Position numbers and translations under genes: made by a program. The notes under the pieces are model-generated. The model worked only from the letters and a program-made list of their open reading frames with translations, ran no database searches and was not told the DNA's origin. Positions 1 through 7,567 of a DNA stretch of 53,283 nucleotides are shown one piece after another. The stretch is from Nostoc sp. ATCC 43529 (GTDB lineage: Bacteria; Cyanobacteriota; Cyanobacteriia; Cyanobacteriales; Nostocaceae), in the NCBI GenBank assembly GCA_003326205.1, contig LWTK01000057.1, forward strand, positions 26,486-79,768, given 5' to 3'. Every line of letters begins with the position of its first letter. The first letter of the stretch is position 1.

Positions 1-2
1 TG

Positions 3-356
3 TATGAAAAAGCATTGTCACTTAGGCAACGGCTCTTAGGAGAAGAGCATCCCGATGTCGCCAGCAGTTACAACAACCTGGCTTTACTCTACTATTCCCA
101 AGGACGCTACAGTGAGGCAGAACCTCTGTATGAAAAAGCATTGTCACTGTTGCAACGGCTCTTAGGAGAAGAGCATCCAGATGTCGCCACCAGTTACAAC
201 AACCTGGCAGGACTCTACGATTCCCAAGGACGCTACAGTGAAGCACAACCTCTGTATGAAAAAGCTTTGGAAATTGCTGAACTCAGTTTAGGGGTAAATC
301 ATTCCAACACAATTACTATCCGTAAAAATCTGAAATTATTGCGCGATAAAGCTTAA
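3..356 (+). CDS. Tetratricopeptide (kinesin-light-chain type) repeat protein, C-terminal part
   Basis: The frame is already open at the left edge, so this is the C-terminal part of a longer gene; the first in-frame TTG (15) is not a real start. About 117 residues are visible. They hold 42-residue TPR units with the pattern SYNNLAxLYxSQGRYSEAE followed by PLYEKAL, typical of TPR_10/TPR_12 (kinesin light chain) repeats. Adjacent units are almost identical in DNA (126-bp period), which points to recent unit duplication. Such arrays are protein-interaction scaffolds, often the sensor end of NB-ARC, CHAT or caspase-like proteins in cyanobacteria. The N-terminal effector, if any, lies outside the window, so the function is unknown. 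Confidence 0.85.
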   Translation, partial: YEKALSLRQRLLGEEHPDVASSYNNLALLYYSQGRYSEAEPLYEKALSLLQRLLGEEHPDVATSYNNLAGLYDSQGRYSEAQPLYEKALEIAELSLGVNHSNTITIRKNLKLLRDKA

Positions 357-402
357 ACAGTATATTCTAATTCTCCGTAGGTTTAGATTTTGCAGCGCGT
401 CC

Positions 403-705
403 TTAGTCTTCATCAAAAAGTGCATCTAAATTGCGATAACCGCTAACTACTCGTAAAATTTCAATCCCGCCTGCAATGGGACGATAGAAAATTAAATAAT
501 CATCTACAGGAAAGCTACGTAATAAAGGTAAAAGTTCATCGCGCTTGCGTCCCATATTGGGAAAATTTGCTAAATTACTGCACTTGTCGTTAATTTTCTT
601 GAGCAAACGCTCCGCAGCATTAAAACTACTGTTGTCAGCAACATAATCAATAATGCTTTCAATATCCCGACTTGCAGGAGCAGTAAATCTACAAATATTG
701 CTCAT
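403..705 (-). CDS. parE: RelE/ParE-family toxin
   Basis: A protein of 100 residues with the compact RelE/ParE fold pattern: N-terminal helix with DIESIIDYVAD, central NFPNMGRKRDEL, then strands FPVDDYLIFYRP and IEILRVVSGYRNLDALF. The family either poisons DNA gyrase (ParE) or cleaves mRNA on the ribosome (RelE); the sequence alone does not decide which. Its ATG overlaps the stop of the upstream antitoxin gene by 4 bp, so the two are translationally coupled. The antitoxin-first order fits ParDE. The symbol rests on family and context, not on a characterised orthologue. Confidence 0.85.
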   Translation of the reverse strand: MSNICRFTAPASRDIESIIDYVADNSSFNAAERLLKKINDKCSNLANFPNMGRKRDELLPLLRSFPVDDYLIFYRPIAGGIEILRVVSGYRNLDALFDED

Positions 706-971
706 TCACCAGCCTGCTGACGACGCTGTTGTAGTTTCTGTTCTAGTTGATGAAAAACTGTTTGTGCGTCAATAACTTCCCCGCGTTCCGAAGCTTCGAC
801 CCCAATCATGATTTCCCTTTGTAACTCTTCAAATCTACCTTGATAAATAGATTCCCTTTCCTCCAGCAGTTTAATACCCGCAACAATCACTTCCTCTGTT
901 GAGGCATACTTACCACTGGCAACTTGATTTTGAATAAATAGCTCTAATTCTGGAGTAAAGGAGATATTCAT
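702..971 (-). CDS. parD: ParD-like ribbon-helix-helix antitoxin
   Basis: A protein of 89 residues. The N-terminus (MNISFTPELELFIQNQV, then GKYASTEEVIVAGIKLLEE) is the beta-strand plus two helices of a ribbon-helix-helix DNA-binding domain of the ParD type. The C-terminal half is acidic to polar and rich in Glu and Gln, as expected for the tail that wraps the toxin. It is the first gene of the operon and overlaps parE by 4 bp. By family, the dimer binds its own promoter; no clear operator palindrome is visible between 972 and 1050. Confidence 0.85.
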   Translation of the reverse strand: MNISFTPELELFIQNQVASGKYASTEEVIVAGIKLLEERESIYQGRFEELQREIMIGVEASERGEVIDAQTVFHQLEQKLQQRRQQAGE

Positions 972-1085
972 ATATACTATCTACCATAGTATGTGGCTTT
1001 ATGTTCCTATTTTAGTTTTTTGTCGGGTGTGTTATGCCTTATAGCAACGCACCGCACAGCATCGCACACACCATCGAAGATTTTC

Positions 1086-1116
1086 GGTGCGTTAGGACTG
1101 TTGTCCATAACGCACC
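1086..1116. repeat. Dispersed GGTGCGTTA inverted repeat
   Basis: Perfect 9-bp arms GGTGCGTTA (1086-1094) and TAACGCACC (1108-1116) form a hairpin in the 237-bp spacer between parD and the Uma2 gene. The same element recurs at 35659-35687, and in degraded form near 46481-46508. It belongs to an intergenic palindromic repeat family of this genome. Confidence 0.7.
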
Positions 1117-1208
1117 CTACCAGATAAAAACTCTACAACAATAATCCGTGAAAGTCTGAAATTATTGCGCGATCGCACTTAATATGAGTGGTAGGTACGG
1201 CGATCGCT

Positions 1209-1826
1209 TTACTGAAAGCTTTGAAAAATCTGTTCGGCATTCAAATTTAATTCTGGAAAAGCTTCTGAGATAACGCACTCCCCGTTTCGGAATTGCCGCA
1301 CTTGGTATTCTCCCTCAACTAATGAGTAAATCGAGATAGTGGGTTGCTTGGGATTGCCGATAAACCGCCTACCACCTAAAGCGGCGTAATCTATAATCCA
1401 GTATTCAGGGATGCCTATTGCCTCATAATCAGCCGCTTTTTTTAAATAATCATCTCTCCAGTTGCTACTAACCACTTCAACTACTAAGGGAATTGATTCT
1501 GCAAGGCTGACACTTGATTCTTTTTTCCACAGAGGCTCATTCACTAAATTAGGCTGATTTAATACCAGCACATCTGGTGAATAAGCTGATTCACCCTCCG
1601 GTGGTTTGACAAACGCTGTTTTGGGAATAAAGTAAGGCAGTTTTAAACGTTTATATTCCGCAACTATTTCTCCAACTAAAAATCCGATAATTTCTTCGTG
1701 GTCGCCAGTTGGTGGGAGCATCTCAACAATTACTCCGTCATGCAGTTCATAGCGTTGTGGCGAATTTTCTGGATACCAAGCGATAAAATCATCAAATGTT
1801 ACTAGAGATCGTTTGGCTTGAATCAT
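1209..1826 (-). CDS. Uma2-family (DUF820) putative restriction endonuclease
   Basis: A protein of 205 residues with the Uma2 layout: N-terminal LVTFDDFIAWYPENSPQRYE and LHDGVIVEM, then the PD-(D/E)XK-like core with Asp in YSPDVLVL and Glu in PLVVEVVSSNWRDDYLKK, followed by ADYEAIGIPEYWIIDYAA. The family is much expanded in cyanobacteria and is predicted to cut DNA; no cellular role is established. The start ATG at 1826 gives a normal-length protein. Its C-terminal third (FIGNPKQPTISIY) closely matches the Uma2 protein at 6839-7462, so the two are paralogues. No partner gene adjoins it. Confidence 0.85.
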   Translation of the reverse strand: MIQAKRSLVTFDDFIAWYPENSPQRYELHDGVIVEMLPPTGDHEEIIGFLVGEIVAEYKRLKLPYFIPKTAFVKPPEGESAYSPDVLVLNQPNLVNEPLWKKESSVSLAESIPLVVEVVSSNWRDDYLKKAADYEAIGIPEYWIIDYAALGGRRFIGNPKQPTISIYSLVEGEYQVRQFRNGECVISEAFPELNLNAEQIFQSFQ

Positions 1827-1926
1827 AAATTATTTTTTATATTGCCTTAATAGGGTGCGGCATCAATAATCTATTCGTTAACCGCAAAAATCTTTCGGTG
1901 CAGTGATTTTACGAGTCGTGAAGCCT

Positions 1927-2152
1927 GACAATGCCATTGTATCAAGCGACAATGCCATTGTATCGAGCGACAATGCCATTGTATCGAGCGACAATGCCAT
2001 TGTATCGAGCGACAATTCCATTGTATCGGGTGACAATTCGATTGTATCGAGTGACAATGCCATTGTATCGAGTGACAATTCGATTGTATCGAGTGACAAT
2101 GCCATTGTATCGAGTGACAATTCGATTGTATCGAGTGACAATGCGATTCTTT
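1927..2152. repeat. 21-bp tandem repeat (minisatellite), about 10.5 copies
   Basis: Ten full 21-bp units and one partial unit run in perfect register from 1927, each starting GACAAT and ending near TATCGAG. Units carry ACAAT...ATTGT, a 5-bp inverted repeat with a 3-nt loop. Two variants (with GCC or TCG in the loop) alternate in the right half, so a 42-bp higher-order unit is spreading there. The period is a multiple of three and the units lack stops in several frames on both strands, which produces long repetitive open frames that look artefactual. Confidence 0.9.
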
Positions 2153-2295
2153 AGATGCAATACACACTAAAGGCACAGCATTGTTGCCTACCCTGGATGT
2201 TAGGTGCAAACTGCTGGAAACTACTTTTTTCTTTTACTGGTATCTTTTTTGTGATAATGGGTACATTAAATATGTAGTTTACCACTTATGCTTCT

Positions 2296-2670
2296 ATGCC
2301 AGCCCAAGATAAAACACGCCGTTTACCCCCTCAAGCCATTAGTCAAGATATAACTTCATGGCACGGTTTACAAACTATCACCAGCTACGACACAACCCGT
2401 ACTGATGCTTCTGTTGACAAGTTACAGCAAGCTTATCAAGCGATGTTGGCGCAGCAACAAGCGGAAACTGAGAAGTTAACTTTATACCGTGCGGCGTTGG
2501 ATGCAGCGCGATTAGCGGAATGGGAATTTCACAATACTGTGTTAGCGATGAAAGAAGTTATACGCGGACAATATGGTTCAGATAGCGAACAAGCGCAAGC
2601 AGTAGGATTGAAGAAAAAATCAGATCGCAAGCGTCCTAAGTCTAAAAAGTCAGTGGCGATCGCCAGTTAA
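2296..2670 (+). CDS. Conserved-looking hypothetical protein, helical with basic tail
   Basis: A protein of 124 residues, not recognised. The middle (LQQAYQAMLAQQQAETEKL and following) is predicted strongly helical, possibly coiled coil. The last 20 or so residues are very basic (KKKSDRKRPKSKK), compatible with nucleic-acid binding or a disordered tail. It starts at ATG 2296 without a strong ribosome binding site. It stands alone between the minisatellite and the convergent GGDEF gene. Codon use and an internal HIP1-type end (GCGATCGC in the last codons) fit native cyanobacterial DNA. Confidence 0.6.
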   Translation: MPAQDKTRRLPPQAISQDITSWHGLQTITSYDTTRTDASVDKLQQAYQAMLAQQQAETEKLTLYRAALDAARLAEWEFHNTVLAMKEVIRGQYGSDSEQAQAVGLKKKSDRKRPKSKKSVAIAS

Positions 2671-2824
2671 TTATTGTTGAATTATAAAGCGATCGCACTT
2701 CTATATCTCTTTGGTGCAGTCTGTGGTACTCTCTCAGTATCGATCGGGGGTAATGGCGATCGCTAACAAATAGCAGCCCGACAGTAAACCTAGAGTTAAG
2801 CTTTCAAATATTTATTTGTAGCAA

Positions 2825-4291
2825 TCAGAAGCGAGTTTGATTGCGCCCGTTTTTCTTAGCCTCTCGAACTTTGTCGCTAGCACGCTGTAACAAAGAAATA
2901 AAATTATCTTCTGGCATGAGTTCCACAACTCCAATGCTAGCAGTGAGTCGAAACTGCTGACCGTTGTAAGCTGTAAGTATTTCCTCGCTCAAAGCTAGGC
3001 GAATTCGTTCGGCTATCTGATATCCTGTGTTCAAATCAGTATCGGACATGATAATACAGAATTCCTCGCCACCGTAACGTGTAACCCAATCCACTGCTCT
3101 GACGTTACTTTTAAATACTTGTGCAGCAGTTCTCAGTGCTTGATCTCCAGTGGGAAAGCCGTAGGTTCGATTTACTTCACCAAAATGATCTAAATCGAGG
3201 AGTACCACTGTTAGTGGTTGCTGATATTTATAAGACTTTTCTATTTCCCGCAGCAGTAATCTGTCGAGATAGCGACGATTGAAAATCTCAGTCAAGCCAT
3301 CGTGTTCGGCTTCTGCTCTGTATTTCTTAGCTAAACGACTAGCCTTAAGCACCATCTCATTAATCATGCGTTCAGCAGTCACGCGAATTCGATGCTCAAA
3401 ATCAGTGATTAGCTTGTCTTGTCCAGAAGCGTCTGCAATAGCATCAAATTCCTCAGCAGTGACAACTTGGTTGCGTCCCTTCTGTTTAGCAGCATAGACG
3501 CATTGATTGATTTCCTGCCACAGTTGCTCCATAGATGAATGTCCAGTCATCGGTACCACTCCCAAAGAAGCTGTGATATGAATGCAAGACTTTTCATCAA
3601 GCCAGAATTCATGAGTCTCGATTTGAGTTCTCAGAAATTCTGCAAAAGCTTTTCCCTGCTCAGTATCGCCACGCATACAAATAGCGAATTTATCACCCCC
3701 TGTCCGAGCGACAATCCCTGCTCCTAGTGAGTACTTTTGGAGAATTTGCCCAACTTCCTGCAAAACCCGATCTCCCGCAATATGTCCATGACGATCGTTA
3801 ATAAACTTGAAACGGTCAATATCTAGGTAAATCAAACATACAGACTCTCCATTTTCTTTCGATGTCAAAAGCTCTTTCGCATAATCATTAAACTTGCGAA
3901 AATTAGCAGTCCCCGTTAACTTATCAAGGTTAAATAAATGCTTTTGCTTGCTATGCCACACACTGCGCTGCAAACGCAAACCGATTTGCCAATCAATTGC
4001 ATCGCGTTTACAAGTTTCATCTCCTGCTTCTAACCAAGAAAGTGCAGTAGATTCTTGTTCAATAGTATCTATCAAAACTACTGTTGGTAAACCAATAGTG
4101 GTGTATATAAACTTGACTTGCTCCAAGTTTTCAAAAGTCCTGATATCGATGACAACAGCCTCAAAACCTTGATCGCATAAAGCTGAAATATCAACTCGAA
4201 TCCACTCAAAGTTGAGGGACAAATTTTGTGGTTGCGGCAAATCAGTTGGACTGCACCAAGCAACTCGTATCGCTTTCAATTGTTTATTCAT
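2825..4291 (-). CDS. Tandem-GGDEF diguanylate cyclase with degenerate receiver-like N-terminus
   Basis: The chosen ATG at 4291 (protein start MNKQLKAIRVAW) has GGA six bases upstream; the longer frame would need TTG at 4309. The protein has 488 residues. Residues 1-105 resemble a receiver domain (VVIDIRTF, LPTVVLID) without the usual Lys. The first GGDEF domain has RTGGDKF, a changed signature with no RxxD upstream, so it is probably inactive or regulatory. The second has YLDRLLL, LLDLDHFGEVN and canonical YGGEEF, preceded at the right spacing by an I-site RAVD, so it should make cyclic di-GMP from two GTP and be product-inhibited. Two GGDEF domains without EAL is uncommon. The gene is monocistronic. 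Confidence 0.9.
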   Translation of the reverse strand: MNKQLKAIRVAWCSPTDLPQPQNLSLNFEWIRVDISALCDQGFEAVVIDIRTFENLEQVKFIYTTIGLPTVVLIDTIEQESTALSWLEAGDETCKRDAIDWQIGLRLQRSVWHSKQKHLFNLDKLTGTANFRKFNDYAKELLTSKENGESVCLIYLDIDRFKFINDRHGHIAGDRVLQEVGQILQKYSLGAGIVARTGGDKFAICMRGDTEQGKAFAEFLRTQIETHEFWLDEKSCIHITASLGVVPMTGHSSMEQLWQEINQCVYAAKQKGRNQVVTAEEFDAIADASGQDKLITDFEHRIRVTAERMINEMVLKASRLAKKYRAEAEHDGLTEIFNRRYLDRLLLREIEKSYKYQQPLTVVLLDLDHFGEVNRTYGFPTGDQALRTAAQVFKSNVRAVDWVTRYGGEEFCIIMSDTDLNTGYQIAERIRLALSEEILTAYNGQQFRLTASIGVVELMPEDNFISLLQRASDKVREAKKNGRNQTRF

Positions 4292-4382
4292 TAATTCCAA
4301 CTTTACCAACCGATAACTGTGAGATACTTTACTGAAATATTTAATTATGCTTATATTGATAACTTAAAGTTTAGCGAAATAG

Positions 4383-4411
4383 GAACTGGGGATTGGGGAT
4401 TGGGGACTGGG
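4383..4411. repeat. STRR-type heptamer repeat (GGGGATT)
   Basis: Tandem GGGGATT/GGGGACT heptamers in the 480-bp spacer between the GGDEF and debranching genes. The rest of that spacer holds the inverted repeat at 4430-4462 and AT-rich DNA in which I see no gene. A short minus-strand frame over it is a translation of repeats. Confidence 0.7.
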
Positions 4412-4429
4412 AAGATTTTGTTACGCCCG

Positions 4430-4462
4430 TTGTAGAGACTAGCAATTGCAACGTCTCTACAA
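4430..4462. repeat. Dispersed TTGTAGAGAC inverted repeat
   Basis: Perfect 10-bp arms TTGTAGAGAC (4430-4439) and GTCTCTACAA (4453-4462) around a 13-nt loop. It belongs to the same family as the hairpin at 6786-6816, which flanks the other side of the debranching enzyme gene. Confidence 0.7.
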
Positions 4463-4771
4463 AGGTTTTGGGCGTTGCTGAATCATGGGATGAAACCCGA
4501 TCTATTGAAATCTTAAACTCCTTATTCTCTCTGCGCCTCTGCGCCTCTGCGTGAGATAAATCATCCCGCAATTATGCAACGCCAGGTTTTGATATCATGT
4601 ACAATCGTTTTCATACACGAAATCAGCAAGGTCATAATATTAATTGATGTCTGCAAAGAGTCGAGATTATTCAGCAATTACTTTTTTATAATTTCTTAAT
4701 GTCCATCTCACCATACTATGTGATTGATAACTGATAATCCAAATATCGATCGCCAGCAAGAGTGTTGAGTT

Positions 4772-6757
4772 ATGTGTATTGAATTTGGGCGGGAAATCTG
4801 CGGTAATCTCGACATAGCCGAGTCGCGGGAATGGTTGGTTACTAACGGCATTGGTGGTTACGCCTCTGGAACGATGGCAGGTTTATTGACTCGCCGCTAT
4901 CACGGTTTACTAGTAGCAGCATTGCAACCGCCTCTCGGTCGCACCTTGCTGTTGGCAAAGCTAGATGAGACAGTGTTGTATGGCGATCGCTTTTATTCTC
5001 TACATTGCGATCGTTGGGGAGATGGTACCGTCAGTTCCCACGGCTATCTACAGATCGAACATTTTTCTTTAGAAGGTACAGTTCTCCTATGGCGTTTTGC
5101 TGTTGCTGATGCATTGTTAGAAAAACGAATCTGGATGCAACAGGCAGCAAATACAACTTATGTGCAATATACTCTCCGTCGTGCCACCCAACCGCTGAAG
5201 TTGACACTTAAAGCACTTGTTAACTACCGCGATTATCACAGCGACACCCATAATTACAATGATTGGCAGATGTCCGTCGAACAGGTGGAACAGGGAATTT
5301 GCGTAACTGCCTATCCTGATGCCGTACCAATATATTTGTTAACTGACCGCGCCAGCGCCTCCTCTGTCCACAATTGGTACTATAACTTTGACCTAGCAGT
5401 TGAACGCTATCGGGGATTAACCGACAAAGAAGACCACCTCCACGCCGCTAACTTTGAAGTTACCCTCAATTCCGGAGAATCTGTTACCTTTGTTGCCAGC
5501 ACTCACAAGCAACCAGAATTGAATGGCGAAACAGCACTCAAACACCGCCACACCCTAGAACAAAAATTAATCGGACTCTGGAAATCTAACCGACCTCTGA
5601 ATGCTGCCGATTCTCCTGCTTGGGTGAATCATTTAGTTTTGGCTGCTGACCAGTTTATCGTCGATCGCTCAGTGCCAGAAGACATTTATGGTAAAACTAT
5701 CATCGCTGGTTATCCCTGGTTTAGTGACTGGGGACGCGATACCATGATTAGCCTCCCTGGTTTAACCCTCGCCACCGGTCGCCCAGAAATCGCACGTTCC
5801 ATTCTTCGCACCTTTGCTAGGCACGTAGACCAGGGAATGTTGCCCAATCGTTTCCCGGATGCAGGCCAGACACCAGAATACAACACAGTCGATGCAACTC
5901 TTTGGTATTTTGAAGCCATTCAAGCTTATTACAACGCCACTGAAGATAATGATTTGCTGATGGAACTGTTTCCCGTGCTGGCAGACATTATCGACTGGCA
6001 CTGTCGCGGCACCCGCTACAACATCCGCCTCGACGCCACCGATGGTTTACTGTATGCAGGAGACAAAGGCGTGCAACTCACTTGGATGGATGCAAAAGTC
6101 GGAGATTGGGTAGTAACGCCTCGCATTGGCAAACCAATTGAAGTCAACGCTCTGTGGTATAATGCTTTGCGGACAATGGCTAAATTTGCTCGTTTGATTG
6201 GCAAACCACACCAAGAGTATCAGGCGATCGCCGACCGCGCCCAAATCAGATTTTCTCGCTTTTGGAATCAGGAAACCGGCTACTGCTACGATGTGTTGGA
6301 TACTGCCGATGGAGATGACGCATCTTTGCGTCCTAATCAGATTTTTGCCGTTTCCTTACCCGAAAGCCCACTGACACCAGCCCAACAAAAAGCAGTGGTA
6401 GACATTTGCGGACAGATGCTACTAACTTCATACGGATTGCGATCGCTTGCCCCCAATCATCTCCAATACCAAGGTAAATACGGAGGCAACCAGTATCAAC
6501 GTGATGGCAGTTACCACCAGGGAACCGTCTGGGGTTGGTTGTTGGGGTCGTTTGTTCTAGCACACCTGCGCGTCTACAAAAATCCTAAACAGGCGCGTCA
6601 ATTTATACAACCAATGGCTAATCATCTCACAACCCACGGCATTGGCAGTCTCAGCGAAATTTTTGATGGCGACGCCCCAATGACTCCACGCGGATGTATT
6701 GCCCAAGCGTGGACAGTCGCAGAGGTGTTGCGTGCTTGGTTGGCGACGGAAAGCTGA
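4772..6757 (+). CDS. Glycogen debranching enzyme (amylo-alpha-1,6-glucosidase, GH133 type)
   Basis: A protein of 661 residues with the two-domain bacterial/archaeal layout. The N-terminal GDE domain (about 15-235) begins WLVTNGIGGYASGTMAGLLT. The (alpha/alpha)6 catalytic domain (about 285-655) contains WFSDWGRDTMISLPGL near residue 315, RFPDAGQTPEYNTVDATLW, LTWMDAKVGDWVVTPR near 436 and HQGTVWGWLLGSF. By family it removes alpha-1,6 branch stubs of glycogen, releasing glucose, in the cytoplasm. It starts at ATG 4772 with only a weak AAGAG upstream. It is monocistronic, between two related inverted repeats. Distinct from the GH13 isoamylase-type GlgX. Confidence 0.92.
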   Translation: MCIEFGREICGNLDIAESREWLVTNGIGGYASGTMAGLLTRRYHGLLVAALQPPLGRTLLLAKLDETVLYGDRFYSLHCDRWGDGTVSSHGYLQIEHFSLEGTVLLWRFAVADALLEKRIWMQQAANTTYVQYTLRRATQPLKLTLKALVNYRDYHSDTHNYNDWQMSVEQVEQGICVTAYPDAVPIYLLTDRASASSVHNWYYNFDLAVERYRGLTDKEDHLHAANFEVTLNSGESVTFVASTHKQPELNGETALKHRHTLEQKLIGLWKSNRPLNAADSPAWVNHLVLAADQFIVDRSVPEDIYGKTIIAGYPWFSDWGRDTMISLPGLTLATGRPEIARSILRTFARHVDQGMLPNRFPDAGQTPEYNTVDATLWYFEAIQAYYNATEDNDLLMELFPVLADIIDWHCRGTRYNIRLDATDGLLYAGDKGVQLTWMDAKVGDWVVTPRIGKPIEVNALWYNALRTMAKFARLIGKPHQEYQAIADRAQIRFSRFWNQETGYCYDVLDTADGDDASLRPNQIFAVSLPESPLTPAQQKAVVDICGQMLLTSYGLRSLAPNHLQYQGKYGGNQYQRDGSYHQGTVWGWLLGSFVLAHLRVYKNPKQARQFIQPMANHLTTHGIGSLSEIFDGDAPMTPRGCIAQAWTVAEVLRAWLATES

Positions 6758-6785
6758 TATGGTGAATAAAGTTACCCGAAACCCT

Positions 6786-6816
6786 TGTAGAGACGTAGCA
6801 TTGCTACGTCTCTACA
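6786..6816. terminator. Dispersed 15-bp inverted repeat, likely bidirectional terminator
   Basis: Perfect 15-bp arms (6786-6800 and 6802-6816, TGTAGAGACGTAGCA and its complement) lie 28 bp after the debranching gene stop and just past the end of the convergent Uma2 gene. Position and strength suit transcript ending on both strands. The sequence is also a member of the genome's GTAGAGAC repeat family (compare 4430-4462). Confidence 0.6.
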
Positions 6817-6838
6817 TTTATTTTGACCAGATGTCTAA

Positions 6839-7462
6839 TCAGCGGCTCATTGCAAAAATCTGTTCAGCCGTTAAGGGAATGTTGGGAAACAATCTAGAAT
6901 CAATTCGATCCTGTCCTCGAAACACCTTTGCGGGTAAATACTCTCCATCTTCAAGTTGGTAGATTGTAATGGTCGGCTGCTTGGGAGAGCCAATGAAGCG
7001 AATCCCACCAAAAGCAGCATAATCCACAATGATATATTCTAAAACGCCCAAGTCCTCATATTCAGCAAGTTTTGTCAGATAGTCGTCCTTCCAATTGTTG
7101 CTAACCACCTCAATGATTCCTGGTGGTGGAATATATGCAGCAGCAGAACTAGAGCTAGTTTTCATCCTCTGCCATTCAACTCTTGCAAAAATGACAATAT
7201 CTGCTTTGCGGCTTTTTTCCTTTTCTGGTGGTGCTGTCTTGAGCCGAACCTGCTTGGACTGGCGCGACACGTAAGGCAAGTCATTTTCTTGGCAGTGATT
7301 TTCTAAGTACGCACACAGCCGCTCAATCAAATCTTCATGATTTGCATTTGGTTCTGATAATGGCACAGGAATCCCATCCAATAACTCAAACTCTCTGCCT
7401 GAACCATCGTCCCAGACAAGAAACTCTTCAAAAGTCAGTGGTTGTGTGACGGTTGCGTACAT
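6839..7462 (-). CDS. Uma2-family (DUF820) putative restriction endonuclease
   Basis: The frame extends to a TTG at 7507, but ATG 7462 (MYATVTQPLTFEEFLVWD) has GGAG about 9 bases upstream and matches family N-termini; it gives 207 residues. Core features: FELLDGIPVPLSE, Asp in KADIVIFARVEW, Glu in PPPGIIEVVSNNWKDDYLTK, then YEDLGVLEYIIVDYAAFGG. Predicted PD-(D/E)XK nuclease with unknown biological role. It is a paralogue of the protein at 1209-1826, sharing FIGxPKQPTIxIY. It is convergent with the debranching gene and divergent from the PD-(D/E)XK gene at 7568. Confidence 0.85.
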   Translation of the reverse strand: MYATVTQPLTFEEFLVWDDGSGREFELLDGIPVPLSEPNANHEDLIERLCAYLENHCQENDLPYVSRQSKQVRLKTAPPEKEKSRKADIVIFARVEWQRMKTSSSSAAAYIPPPGIIEVVSNNWKDDYLTKLAEYEDLGVLEYIIVDYAAFGGIRFIGSPKQPTITIYQLEDGEYLPAKVFRGQDRIDSRLFPNIPLTAEQIFAMSR

Positions 7463-7567
7463 CGCCCTCGCTCCATTACTGACGGGTACTTCATTCAATG
7501 CTATCAAGGCGATCGCAATTGGTGAGTGTAGGGCGATCCCTTCACGACATTACTTAGTCTTTATGCT

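Noticed and set aside
1927..2152. CRISPR array
   Set aside because: Repeats are directly adjacent 21-bp units without spacers of unique sequence, and no cas gene is present.
1871..2209. Several 70-110 residue frames over the 21-bp repeat on both strands
   Set aside because: They arise because the repeat period is a multiple of three and the unit lacks stops; no ribosome binding site or unique sequence supports a gene.
4371..4571. 66-residue minus-strand frame beginning RDDLSHAEAQRRREN
   Set aside because: A translation of spacer repeats that recur in Nostocales genomes; no start context, and it overlaps the STRR array and the 4430 hairpin.
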